Below the pieces are notes generated by a model, which made no database searches, was not told the origin of the DNA, and saw nothing but the letters and a program-made list of their open reading frames with translations. From Amblyomma americanum (taxonomy: Eukaryota > Arthropoda > Arachnida > Ixodida > Ixodidae): DNA of 64,000 nt. Position numbers and translations under genes: made by a program. The DNA is taken from assembly GCF_052857255.1 (NCBI RefSeq), contig NC_135500.1, positions 163,800,183 through 163,864,182 on the forward strand, in the 5' to 3' direction. Below, one piece after another: positions 13,405-34,284 of the stretch; within the stretch, counting starts at the first letter, position 1; every line of letters starts with the position of its first letter.

Positions 13405-13959
13405 TCAGATCTGTTCCTCTTCCCTAACAAGAATGCAAGAAATAAAGCGAACATATGGTGGAAAAGACCTGACGAGACAGATTTCGAAAGCACGTGCGGA
13501 CCTCTGCTGGTTCCTTTTCGCAACCGATGTAGAAACTTCTTGGGACTTAGAGAAAGCGCCCAGACATCCCAGCCATATACTGAAACCACTAATCCGCGAA
13601 CCTATCAAACAAATTTCGTTGTGCACGGAGCGGTGAATTGGGCGCAACTCTCTGTCGCGTCGGCCAAAAGCATTTCTTGAAGCCAGAGTCTCAACCCATG
13701 TATTGAGTTTAAAGTTCCCCCTTAAAGTACAGAAAAGAGAAAGTATCGTCCTTATGGCAGATCTAAACGAAGGTAATCTCCTGAGTCGAGCCAGCTGCTG
13801 TACGTCCAACAAAAGCATCAGGTTTATCAGATTTTGACCCGATTGAGCAATTATAAGTATATCATCTGCAAAGTTGCGAATGCGCTTTGTCTGATTTCGT
13901 GAACCAATGAATAAACTCCGCTTGAGGGAGCAAACTGGAGTACAACCGGACCCCTTCAA
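13405..13959 (-). pseudogene. LINE reverse transcriptase fragment (FADD box)
   Basis: A minus-strand open frame of 184 codons contains the peptide RIRNFADDILIIAQSGQNL at about residues 26-44. This matches the pattern of the reverse-transcriptase active-site strand-turn-strand (two Asp after Phe/Tyr-Ala) plus the following helix of non-LTR retrotransposons, with RTE/BovB- or CR1-type wording. The residues after about 55 do not follow the family, so a frameshift or rearrangement is likely. In another frame (13389-13589) VYGWDVWAL resembles the later YG-E-W-L segment of the same enzymes. The rest of the element is not seen, and a TA microsatellite begins just beyond the upstream end. The product would be inactive. 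Confidence 0.5.
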
Positions 13960-13981
13960 TTTTTTGACATTTTTTGCATTT

Positions 13982-17280
<3,299 letters not shown>

Positions 17281-17289
17281 CAGCAGGCA

Positions 17290-18640
17290 GCGTTTCATGG
17301 GCGAGGTTATCCGCCCCAAATTGAAAACGTATAGAGAATCTCCTGCGGAGTACGTAGAGAGCTGAGGGATAACCTTTAAGAGGCGAAGCCGCGTTTTAAC
17401 CGCTGAACTGCATATTTTGCATCCGTTAGAAATAACAAAAGTAGAGCGAAGGAAGACCAAAACTTTTGCAATGCCGCTTCAGTGACAACGCTCCTAGCCA
17501 GTGTGAATGATACAGCAAGAAAAAGGCGGGCAGTCTAGACATCCTTCAAACGTGGTATACGAAATGCTGCAGCGCTAGCTTTCTAGAGAGGGAACTCTTA
17601 GATGATCTTAAAGTTCTGTTTCTTATTAGTTCGAGCACCAAGAAACATGTCTTCTCCAGAGGGAAACTGCGCTTAGAGCAAACCCAAGGAATAGTCGATG
17701 TTCATTTGAGACTCAGATGACAAAGGGAGGCTAAACCGCTGTTCTCGTCATTGAAAATCAAATCCTAGCAAATGTCCAGCCCCATGCAAGCCCGAGATCC
17801 AGACCTCTTTGGAAGAAGAGCTGTGCCGTTTACTGTCACTCCTAGACGACCAAGTTGCAGTAATAGCCTTTGAGAAGCCACTAGGTACTCATGTATAGCT
17901 GGAATATTTGCAGCGGCTTGCGGAACACCGGCAGCTCTCCTTAGGCTTTTTCGATGCAATAAATGTGGTACGTCGAAACTGTGATACTGATGGAGAAAAT
18001 AATGCCTTATACAGCTTACATCTAGTGCTTGATGAAGTTAACCGTTGAGGAAGGATGAATTTCCCAGTGTTCGGCTGAGATTCTGCGTATCACAATTGAC
18101 GCGGTAACGAAGGTGGGTACAGGGAGTACGCAGCTCGTCACCATTTGATTTGGAAGTCAAAAATGATGGCAAGAAAGCGCGTGTATTTAAACTGGCGAAT
18201 GTATGAGTCTGGCTGGGCAACACATACATTCCCAGTAATAAGCGTTTCCAATAAATAAGAACAGAACGTAGCCGGAATTTTTCGCCAATATAAAGAATTC
18301 CACAGCTCGAAGATAATCGTCTAGTTTAATTAAGAGGGGTTGCGCTGTCAGTGGCAGCCGCTTGGGCTGACAGCCGGTGAAACAAATGTAATTGTAGTCC
18401 GCGTTTATTGACAAATCGCCTTGCGGCGATTTTGTTGCAAGGTGTCGGAAAGACCAGACATCGGCGCATCAGAAATCATAGGAGAAAGTACAGGTCCCCG
18501 AGACACACCTCGCGAAACAACCCTTTCCGAAAATAAAGTTCTCCTTAACCGTACTCAAATAGGACGGTCACAGATAAATGAATGGATAAATGAATGGAGA
18601 CACACAGATGCGCCTGTTCGACTTCATTGTTGTGATGTCT
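17290..18640 (-). pseudogene. Degraded LINE with RT and RNase H
   Basis: This is the remnant of a non-LTR retrotransposon pol, read on the minus strand from high to low coordinates in several frames. Near 18480-18509 the peptide GVSRGPVLSP fits the conserved GVPQGSVLSP-type RT motif. At about 18295-18330 LIKLDDYLRAVEFF fits the helix after the YADD box, whose catalytic site is eroded (NADYN). In 17765-17959 LRRAAGVPQAAANIP and LLLQLGRLGV fit the post-RT region of I/Jockey/CR1-type elements. IPWVCSKRS at about 17671-17700 and TDAKYAVQRL at about 17399-17428 fit the linker and the RNase H TDSK segment. The motifs come in the expected order and spacing, which is the main support. Stops (for example at 18417-18419) and at least two frame changes make it non-functional. 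The clade is inferred from memory. Confidence 0.7.
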
Positions 18641-19990
18641 TCGCACCCCTTTTTCGTTGACAGCATGCTGGAAAATGCTGTCAACAAGTTGAATAGGACT
18701 AGTAGGCCTCTGCAAGATTTTCCAGTTATTGTCTCATGAAAGGAATAGCAAACTGCGACTTGTCATGTTCGAAAACTGGAAAGAATTTTCTTTGTAAGGG
18801 GAACTACAATGTATTGTTAAAGCAGAGTGCTCATGGCCCATTCACCAGCGTACAAAATGTCACTACGGCGTTTCGCTGTCGCAGGCATCCTTCGTGACGA
18901 GCACTCTTTGTTCAAGAATATCCTGGACCTGATAAACTTGCTGACGAAAAATTAATACCAACATTTGGTTGCGTTCTCTGAAACGAAGGTAATGGTTTTT
19001 TAAGTTAATATCTATAGAAAGGCCACTATGTTATTTGATAAAGTCAATGTGATCTTATTCTTCTCTGCAAGAGAAACTTAGATGGTAAGCGTTTTAAAGA
19101 TGTAATAAATGAAAAGATTCCACATTGCCGGAACGAAAACATCCACACATCGGTACAGCATAGACTAAATAGAAACACGCAGTCTCTTCGTGTGAAATCA
19201 TGTTTTTACAAGCCGTGCCTCCTTATATCATCACATTATTCGCAAAAAGCGCGTGTTCTCACCCTGCAATTCTTTTTTGTTCTTCGCTCTTGGAGCAGAC
19301 GCAACACCCAGGAGGCAAACCCCGTGTCAACAAAACGACTCCACACTGCCCCATCACCACTTACAGACGCTGGCTATTCTTCAGCCCAGAACGCTCCAAC
19401 GATTTTTTTTGCACTTTTCGAAGCAATAACACCCAGTTGCTTCTCTTCAAATGCTCCGTGGTACTGCTTGGCTAGAGTAAAGGAGAAGCCGCGCGACAAC
19501 GTCGAGCAGGAAAAAAAAAGCATTTTCAGTGCAGGAACTATGCAATGTAAAAAAGTAGGAAAGGATGGCAAAAAGAAGTAGAATATTACCGGGACAGAGG
19601 CAGTTTCTAGAGGCGTTTTATTTTTTTTTTTACCCTCATGTTTTAACCAAGAATGCACATGTGCTAAGAGAAACGCGGCTAGATCAACAATAGCTCCTAG
19701 CACTTTTTCGCGCTCCGGGCAATTGCAGCAAACCGAAGGCTGGAACAGCTCTGAGAATGGGGCAAAGAATCGGTTTTGCTCCATCTATCGTAAAGTGTAA
19801 ATGTGTTCCAGTTTTCCGACCTTCCTTCTCTATTGTATCTTTCATCCCTATTACTTCCGTTTGGAGGAGGGTAGGGAAGGAAGTGCCGTAGACACCTTTA
19901 TATTCGGGCACATCGTTAGTCGGTTCCCCCTCTTCCGTTTACACCCCCTTCTCTTTAATTTTCACGCAAGACAACGTGTAAGCGCGGGTT
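18641..19990. other. Possible LINE upstream part, otherwise nothing recognised
   Basis: Minus-strand readings at about 18650-18850 (for example PLTKKILSSFR) loosely resemble the upstream RT segment of the LINE at 17290-18640, but too weakly to annotate as coding. No other feature was seen up to 20 kb. Confidence 0.3.
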
Positions 19991-19999
19991 CCGCAAACC

Positions 20000-22900
20000 T
20001 GTTCCAAAGCAAGAAACACATTCCACGCACTGCAGCACCGACAGCCAGTGCTACCCACCGCCTCCTACACCGGCATTGCAGCTAAAACATGCGCGCCTAA
20101 AAAAACAGGGGGCTTGTGGAAAGGAATAAAAGAGGGCAGCGTTAGCAAAGGCAAGGGCGCTGCGTGGGGCAGGCGTCGGGAGTCGGTGCTCTCGCTTCCC
20201 GTACGCGCGACGCCTTAGAGCGGGAATAAGAAACGACCCGCGAGCTGCAAATGACTCCTCATTCCCGCTATTTCTCCTTTCCTCCTATTTCACTCGAATT
20301 ATTTTTCTGCCCACTGCGTTTTTGCTTCATCTTTGTTTTGTTTTGCCATCATCTCTCTTATTGTCGAAGGCATGAGGCGAAGCAGAGGCGAGTTTTTCCT
20401 TTAGTCCTGTTCTTTAACTTTCCTGCAGCAGTGCCGGGGCCGGTTTCAATGGCGAGGGAAGGGAGGCGTTCTCCTTATATCCGTAAGGCCAGTAGGCCCC
20501 GCTGAGGCCGGCCAGCCTTAACGGTAACAAGAGAAAAAGATACGCTGCAGTGGATAACAGAAAACTGCAGTTAGACGGGCGCTACGCTGAGAAGCGCACA
20601 TGACAAAGCAAGCACCAGACCGAGAGTGCAATAGCAAGGCAGGATAGCGTTACAAACAACAAGGACAAACAGCCAGTGTTCGGCGCCTTTGCCCGAGTGT
20701 CCTGTGTGTGTGCCTAATGGGCAGAAAGTGCGAGATGCAACGCTCAGATAGACACGCTGTAAAAGAAAGACTAAGAATAAAAAAAAAACATAGTGTGGAA
20801 GAAAAGACATCCCATAAAAGTAAAAAAAACTGCCTCAGGAGAAAAATATAAACAAACAAAGCGAGGCAGTATAACGCAAATGAGCCACCTTATTCGCCTT
20901 TGTTCCTCGTATTATGGTATACGTGCTCCCCAGTGGCTTTCTTGTCTTCACCCCTTTTGCTTTAGCGAGTGCAGCGGCTATCTGTTGCTGAATATCCCTC
21001 CCCACCATTTCACTAGAGGATTCTTAGCAAAAAAAAAAACAAAACGTCCCTCGCTGCTCGCACATACTTCTCTTATTCTCTTTATTTTTCTTCGCTGTTT
21101 AAATTCCGCTCACTTTTTTCGCGCAATCTCCTTTCAGGAACCGTCGTCTTGTTCACTTTTGGCTTGGCCCAGCGGAACTACGTGCCCATTCGCTCCACGT
21201 CAAAATAGATTAGCCGAAACATTCGCTGCAGTAACTTTAGTTTTTTTTCTAACCTCATCCCAGCGTGTCAGAGCCGCAGGTAGTGAAATGTTAGCCATCC
21301 AGGCCGGACTACCCGTCCGAGGAAAGGAGAACTACACAGGCAAACAGGGAGAAAACAATACTTTAAAAAGCAAAAAGAAAATAGCAGTAAAAAAGCACAG
21401 AAGAGAGCAAAACGTGCAGCTAGTGTTTCGCAGGCCACAAAAAAAAAAGGAAACGTTAAAAAGAAACTGCAGAAAAATGGGCACTAACGTGAAACCCGGG
21501 AGCGAGCCGCACATTCAACACGACCCACTGGTATGCGGGCGTCTTAGATTTTTTTTTTTTTTGCGACAGACGCAGAAATAAAACAAGGAGGTAAAAAGCG
21601 GCGCACTGGGGCTTCAGTTTCAAGAGACACAAAAAAAAGGAATATGATTAACAAACGACAGTAGCGAGCGCCAAATGAGAGAAAGAGAATAACCACGCCT
21701 CTCTTAAGGCTGCACAGAAAGCGCAAATGAGCGGGCGAGAGAGAAGGGCTGAGGGGAAACACAGGAGCGAGCTCTCAGATGAGGGGGTGGCAGAAAAAGG
21801 GACGAAACTGTTTCGCGAATGGCACGACGGTGAGGGTGGCCGTCGGCACGAGAGAGCGAATATGTGAGTGGCGTGTACTTACGCGGGAAGCACGGCAGGA
21901 AAAAGAGGAGGAGGAGTAATGGGAAGGAAGAGAGGAGGCGTGAGTGAGTGCGTGCGTGTTTGTACGCGTTGCGCGGTCGCCGTCGGAGAGAAGACAGCCG
22001 GAGCAAGCGAGTGAGTGAGCGGCTGGTAGCGTTTACCGAGAACGCGCGAACGTGCGTTTTGCGGAGTCCATTCCGGCGCATTAGCAGATTGTAATTCAGC
22101 GATATATTTTCGGGAAACACGAGGTGCTGCGGCGGCGCCTTCCGAACGATGTCGTGCACAGAGACAGGAGCAGCAGAAGCGACGACGACGACACGACAGA
22201 TGTCTCGCGCTGCGTAATTTTTTATATGCGAATTTACAATAATTCCTGTTTGTACATTCTAGGCGTGTTATTACTTTATTTTTCTGCGAATCTTGCTCTT
22301 GTTTATTCCTCCTGCGTCCCGTGAACTCGCTCTTTTTTTTTGGGTGCACAGACGTCGTGCCAGCATTTCGTCCGTGGGCAGCGCGCCGTGAAGCTGCGGG
22401 TCGTTAACGCTGAGGGAGACGACGGTGGCGAATCTCGCGAGGAAGACAGAGAAAGATAAATAAAAAGAGAAAAATGACGTCTAGCGAGCAAGGGCTGTCT
22501 GCGGCCCGCGCGTAGATACGTGTATGTGAGCATGAAGCTGCGGGAAAAGCGCGAAACGGCAACGCGACTGACATTCGTCGCCAAAGGAACGACTACTGGC
22601 GCGACGCACGAGCGCTGTATCTACGCAGGAGCATGTTCCCTAGGAAATTCTTACTCGGCGTGAGGAACCAGCCAACAGTTGGCTCCAACTGCTCTTTTCA
22701 CTTTCATCATCTCTCTCGTTTCTTTAAGTGCACAGTTCGTTTTTTTTTTTACTGTCATGAGGTGCTTTGCATGCCTCTGACACGGTGGTGGCTGCCTACT
22801 AAGAGGCGCTAGTTCTGTTGGAGCGAAAGTAAGTATACCTCCAAATCTGTTCCTTCCCATTTTGGCTTTGAACGCGTTTCTTACTCTTCTATGCCTGCCC

Positions 22901-25900
22901 CGTCAACAACTCGGCAGGGCCGTGCATCCCAGGGTCGTGTGTGTGTAACCGTGAAAGGTCACCCGACGCAAAGTTTGCGTGTTATTGCGCCGTACTTCAC
23001 TCCTATGCTACATTTACGCGCATCCAGCACTTCGTTCGTTTAATTATTTATTTTTTCATACGCACCGTGCTCCGAGTCAGCCCTAGCGCTCGATGTTTTG
23101 CAGGGATGAGCACTGAGCGGCGGCGTTTTCGGTGTGCGCTTCGTCGCCGCTCGCTGTGCGCCTTGTTGAGTTGGCGGCCCACGCGGGGGCCTGACACCGG
23201 TGGCGTGTTTGCGCCGAGCGCCCACTGGGGCACCCGGTGATCGTAGCGAAAGCGTAGGCCCGCTGCCGACTGAGCGTCGCGCACTGCTGGCGCTCTTCGA
23301 AGCGGCAAATTACCCGCGCCTTTGTTGCGGAGAGCGTGTTTCTCGCGCCGAGCAGGGTCATCCGTGCGTGGTTTTGGGTCGTGTCAACATGGCGCCGCGG
23401 ATGCGGACTTTTGCCGCCGTGTAGTACGTCCAGTTCTCGTGCAATATACTAATGACAGGGAAGAAAAAAAAGGAAATGCGGAGGTCGATCTATTGCCTTC
23501 ACTTTTGCTTGATGAAAAAGTTGAAGCGCGAATTCCTCATTCTCTGGTATTCAGCTTTTACTTTCGTGTACGTCTGTGTATTCGAGCCAGCTCTAGCGCA
23601 GCTGCTTAAATAACACAAAAAGAAAATTTCCAAAACATCACATACTTACAGCAATTAACCTAATGTTATTTATCTTTAACTCGTCAAGATATCGTATAGA
23701 CTATAAAAGATGGCCAAGGACTCAAGATTACCCTGATGCTCCCCTTGTTCCTTAACATGCATGCTACTCAGAGTGCTCGGGTGTTTGCGTACGTCACTAC
23801 GAGAAAAATGACGTCGCGCCGAACAGGTGTTAAACCGGTGACCTCACGTTTACGTCTAGATTGCTCCAAGCCTACGCGGACCAGGCCTTGATAAAAACGG
23901 AGTAGGAGAATTATGCTTCTTCGCGTGTCGTCCGATCTTACTTCACAGGAAAGTCCTGTATGAAGGAGCACCGATCATTTCTATATTTAGCTTCGAAGAA
24001 AGTAGAGAGCACTCCCCGTGCTGCCCACAAGTCTGCGGATCTATATGACGGTGCATGCAGTAGCTACAAGCCACTAATTCTGTAACAGTTACTACTTATG
24101 TCGGACTCAAGTCACATAGTAAGTATATTAAAAAGGAAGCCCAATTTGAAGTTTTCTAAAGCAAGCGCAAATATCGTGCCCCGTTCATTGCTTATTCTGA
24201 CCACAATGAAATAACCGGAATATCCGAAAGTTTTATGAATTCTAGTATGCCGAACGTTCACAAAATCTGCGGGATATTATCCGGATCACTATGACGCAAC
24301 GTAAAACAACAGTAGCGCTGTTGCCAGATGTCAGAAAGAAAGAGAGAGAGAAGAATAAAGAGTAAAAACCACGGGTGAGGGGAAAGGAGGAGCAGACTAA
24401 TGATTTGAGCCGGGCACTCGATCAGTGTCACGCGCGGTTCCACTCAAGCGACGGCGGCGCCGCGCCTCCCCCAACGCTCGCAGGCATCGGGGCTCCCTTC
24501 TGCCGCATCTTCCCGTGTGTGCCGCTCCTCCCTGGTTTCTTCCCTAACGAACTACGTAGCCACAAAAAAGCCCTTCCTCCCGACTCCACCCTCTCCCTCC
24601 CTCGAGGCGTATCCCGCTCCCACAGTAGGAAGCGCAGTCGTCGTCCGCTCGTGCTAATTATCGCCGCGGAACCAGATCAAGAACGTCATCTGCGAATACC
24701 GATAACGACAGTAAGCGGCGCTCGCCCGGCGCACACACGGTCGAGGCGGCGCTGGCGAGTGATGGACGCCCGTAGAGAGGTCCGGCGTATCTCCAGGCCG
24801 GGTGGCTCCTTTTCCTCCTCTGCGCTCGCTTCGCGAGGACTCGCGCCGCCGCAGCAGGTCGTTTTGTTGAAAAGAAAGCTTGCGACGAGGCGGACGCTGA
24901 TCCGAGAATGATGGCGTCGCAAATGGTGCATCTGCATGCGCCTGCGCCACGACCGCGCCGAGCTCAGCGCGAGCCAGGAGCAGTGGCAGTGCGTGCACCT
25001 CCGCAACTCCCACTCCCCCTCCTCTTCCTCCCTTCCTCCCTCTTCCATGTACCTCGTTCTCTCCTCTTCCTACATCTCCTTCCCTTCACCTTTTTTTCCC
25101 TCTCGCGAGCGATGGATGGTGCCCCGCGGAGCTCCACTCAGGAGCTCAGCCGAGCGGAGTGGCCGTTATCGCTTCCTCCTCGTATTTCCCTTACTCTCTC
25201 TCTCTCATTTGCTTTCTTCTTTTCGGTTCACCCTTCGCCGCCGCTATTCGGCGCGTGCATATTTTCATACCCGTCTCGGGAGACATTAGCTCGGCAGTGG
25301 GATAAGTGCAGTTTGATGACCACTCGCGGCAGCTTCGTCGCGCTCCAGCGCACGCGACGGATACTGGTCTCACCGGTGGCGCGCGCGCACCTGAAGGCGC
25401 TTCAGCACGAGTCACTGCGCGACGAACAACAGGCAAAAAGAGCGGCTTGAATACGCAAGAAGCGCAGCTCCGTAAGATAAATCGCTCCTCGGCTTTCCTC
25501 TTTGCGCGCCTCTCCTTTTTCCGTCCTCCGCATTTGTTTTACTTTTAATTCACTCTCCCGATTTTTTGGATACCTCGTTTCAAGAAGCGGCATTACCTGG
25601 TTCCCGTATCTCTGCTTGCTTCGTCGCACTGACGTTCTTCCGAGTTTCCGGTGCGTACGTCCCTCCGCAGCGCAATGTAAACGCGACGGCAAATTTATCT
25701 TTATTCTCCTGTTCCTCCGCCGGTCCTGTCCGCGTAGTGAGCAGAAATGGTTTGTGCGCAGCGCAGTGACGGCGTATTACTTAGCGGGTTACATTATGGG
25801 TCGACCACAATGAGTTCGGAATCTTTCAAGTTCTTTATTCCGGCGTGAACGGTATTCTTCATGAGAGATTGCTTTGATTCGTTCGTTCACCGGGCGCTGC

Positions 25901-25930
25901 TTGACGCCCTTTGATTGCCGAACAAGAATT
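20000..25930. other. GC/CpG-rich tract with polypyrimidine runs
   Basis: The composition rises to CpG-rich in blocks at about 21700-22200, 22330-22640, 23060-23430 and 24400-25450. The plus strand at 25007-25106 is almost pure pyrimidine. Many long overlapping frames on both strands (up to 262 codons at 20793-21581) reflect low stop-codon density and homopolymers rather than genes, since none shows a domain I recognise. One or more host promoters or first exons may lie here, but no exon can be delimited without transcript data. Confidence 0.35.
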
Positions 25931-25931
25931 C

Positions 25932-31862
<5,931 letters not shown>

Positions 31863-32036
31863 TCAAGAATAACAAAAATAAATTAGCGATGGTTTAGCTC
31901 TGGTTAAACCTGGAGTGACGCGATAGCTGCAGGTGGCCGAGTGGAACTTGCTCGGTATAACCGCAAAATCAGTCTTTCGCCGCTCCGTTTCGCTGGGTGT
32001 TCCTTCTTCATCTTCGTCCCATTTGACAAGGCGCAT
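31863..32036 (-). other. 57-codon frame inside repeat copy B
   Basis: This short frame starts at the ATG in the GCGCATGCGC palindrome and begins MRLVKWDEDEEGTPSETE, then continues through a segment ending RVTPGLTRAKPS before leaving the repeat. Copy C (34553-34615) opens the same way (MRRVKWDEDEEGTPSETE) but stops after 20 codons. Copy A retains the later segment (RVTPGLTRAKP) within a different fusion. The peptide is acidic and unknown to me. It may be a relic of a coding ancestor or a chance frame kept by shared descent. No function is claimed. Confidence 0.25.
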
Positions 32037-32261
32037 GCGCACAGCTGTGGCAGCAGCAGCTGCTCCGCACCACGTGGCTGTTCACGTGACCAACCAGGTG
32101 GAAAACCACGTGATCAGCCACGGCGCCGACATGTGCTCCGCACCATGAGACAGCGTGGCGGCGCAGCCACTAGGTGGTAGCGCAGCCACAGTGTGGCGCC
32201 GTCGCCACGCTGGAGGCTCGAAACGCTACCGTAATATAGCTATCGCTAGAAAATATACTTG
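31885..32261 (-). repeat. CACGTG repeat, long copy B
   Basis: About 377 bases that align along their whole length with copy C once reverse-complemented. The inner end (minus-strand start, near 32261) reads AAGTATATTTTCTAGCGATA as in copy A. The outer end is GATGGTTTAGCTCTGGTTAA on the plus strand. It holds three CACGTG sites and one TGCGCATGCGC-type palindrome. Several indels distinguish it from copy C, so the copies are independent insertions or an old duplication. The element class is not settled; the shared termini suggest a non-autonomous transposon. Confidence 0.85.
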
Positions 32262-33457
32262 CATAGGTGGATACTTACCACCCCCGCTGCGCCACGAGTT
32301 CCAACTACTATCCAAGGAAACATGAGGGCTTGTATGAAGTATTCGGTAGTTCTCCTAGCATCTAGCTACTTACACGCTTACACGCTTAGGTTTGTGCATT
32401 GAGGGCTACTGCGGCCTGCTAACTTACAACGCAGCTTTCCTAAACATTAAGTTCAGCAACTCACGCCCGAACTACTGAGCTCAATGGCTGGCGTGCTCGA
32501 CCAATCAGTCCGAAAGTTGCGTCCAACTGGAAGCCTCAATTGCACTTCCGTGTTGACACGCCAGCTGCCTGCCTATAAATGAAGACTTAATTTATATGCA
32601 TGAATGCGTGGAACAGCGTTCGTAAAAGGGAGACTCCGCTAAGCACGAGCTGCGGTTTAATAGGTGCACTTTCCTTTCCAAATCAACGCCGTGGGTTGTG
32701 TGCCCTAGTTTCGGAAGAAGCGAAGCGTTCTCTCTCTTCGGCTACCGTTCGCCTTGCATTTGATTCGCATTCCCTCGTTGACACGAATGCGGCGCATGAT
32801 TTATCAAAAAAGACACACAAATGAAACCTAGATATGTTGAATATGTCGAAGCACGCGAGCGGACGACTACATAATTCGGGCATATATATAAATTTTGCGG
32901 TATTAGTTTTCTTGTCGATTGAGGGTTATGAATGAGCTTTGGAGAACAATCGTACGAATCCGCTTTCAGAGACGCAATCTTCATTGTGTTGCCTTATAAG
33001 CTTCTATGTCTGTATCGGTGCTAAAGGGAGATGGAAAGGGTGGGCCCACTTTTGTTAACTTTAACAGGCATCATGACAGAAAGCTTGTTTGCATACTCAG
33101 AGCGAGAGAAAAAGAGAGCGATGACAGAGAACTCTCATTTTACCAAACATGAATTTCGAAAAAAATTGATGAAAAAAAGGTTTTGCGGCTGGGTAAAGTG
33201 TAAGCTAAGCTAGTGTTAATAAGGGTGCTTTCCTCGCGAAGAGAGAAGAGCACAACTGTGAAAACAAGGGGAAAAAAAACGGACCGAAGATTACGATAGT
33301 TGATAATGCGCAATTTGAGCGCAGCTCAAAGCGTGTGTTCACGCCATCTGCCATGGCTGGCAGGTGAAGTGTTACGCTGCTAGCCACCCTCCAATATCTC
33401 TCTGTGGCAGCTACCTTTCGGTTGTACATTCCTTCGCTCTCGCCGTGGTAGGTGGCG
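32262..33457. other. No recognisable gene between inverted repeat copies
   Basis: AT-rich sequence lying between copies B and C of the CACGTG repeat. The open frames are short and show no known domain. Confidence 0.4.
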
Positions 33458-33517
33458 AACACGACACCTGCCAACACGCCACCTGCCAACATGCCACCTG
33501 TCAACACGCCACCTGAC
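33458..33517. repeat. 15-bp tandem repeat, four units
   Basis: Four consecutive 15-base units of the form AACACGCCACCTGCC with a few substitutions. Because the unit is a multiple of three, it keeps frames open on both strands (a Pro-Ala-Asn-Thr repeat on plus, a Gly-Gly-Val-Leu repeat on minus). Neither frame resembles a known gene. Confidence 0.9.
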
Positions 33518-34284
33518 ACACGTCTTCACAATACACCGACTACGAGCTGCCCTCTAAAAAACAGCAAAGACAGTCTTAGAAAAGGAGAGGTAGACATGTG
33601 GTGGCAGGCTGCATACAGTCGAGTTACAATTCAACGGCAGCCAGAAATTGGCATCAGGAGAACGGAGTCCATGGCAGAAGCTGAAAAGACAGGTGAGGGA
33701 AAAAAAGGTAAGGAATAAAACACTTTTGCGGGAACGTGCGCACCACGGTACTGAAAACACATGTCCGTATGCCACCCACCCCCACCATCTACGAGCGCTA
33801 CAAGCCTCAAAGATTGCTGAAGTGGGACTTGCGAGTGGCAAACGTACAGAGCCGTGAACGAGTTACTCCTCTCAGTCAACTTTTGGTCATTTTGTTGCCG
33901 TAGCTCAGTCCTCATGTGCTTTATTGATTAAAGGTTATCCAGAAAACATTCTTTGTGAGAGCAGCTAGAAATTGGAGCTTAGTTACACGCGGTACATGAC
34001 GGCTACACAGAGGGCACCAATTTTATCCGTTAAAAAATCCTGAGATACCTGTAGCCCTGCCGCATTAAAGCAAGGAGTGGTTTTCACGACGGGTGCGACA
34101 AAAGAGTTGCGCTTTCACGGTTTTAGTTTCAGACTCTTTGCCAGGCATATTCATTTGCGTTTCTGTTTATGTTGCTTTTTGATCGTCCATAGTTTTATTA
34201 GAATGCGCCTCAACTTCTCTGGCCTAAACACACCTAGTCTTGACAAGAGCCGACAAGTAGTACCTCGACACCTGCCTACTGCTT
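33518..34284. other. No recognisable gene
   Basis: The frames on both strands are the flanks of the 15-bp repeat and show no family resemblance. Confidence 0.4.

Noticed and set aside
20793..21581. Open frame of 262 codons, the longest outside the LTR element
   Set aside because: Rich in Lys, Phe and Ser from homopolymer runs, no recognised domain, and other frames are open over the same stretch.
23389..23424. ATG in a strong start context (CAACATGGCG) in CpG-rich DNA
   Set aside because: Opens only 11 codons; a first exon is possible but no splice or transcript evidence can be read from sequence.
24375..25450. Overlapping frames of 120-180 codons on both strands
   Set aside because: They lie in GC-rich, stop-poor sequence and mirror each other; none shows a known motif.
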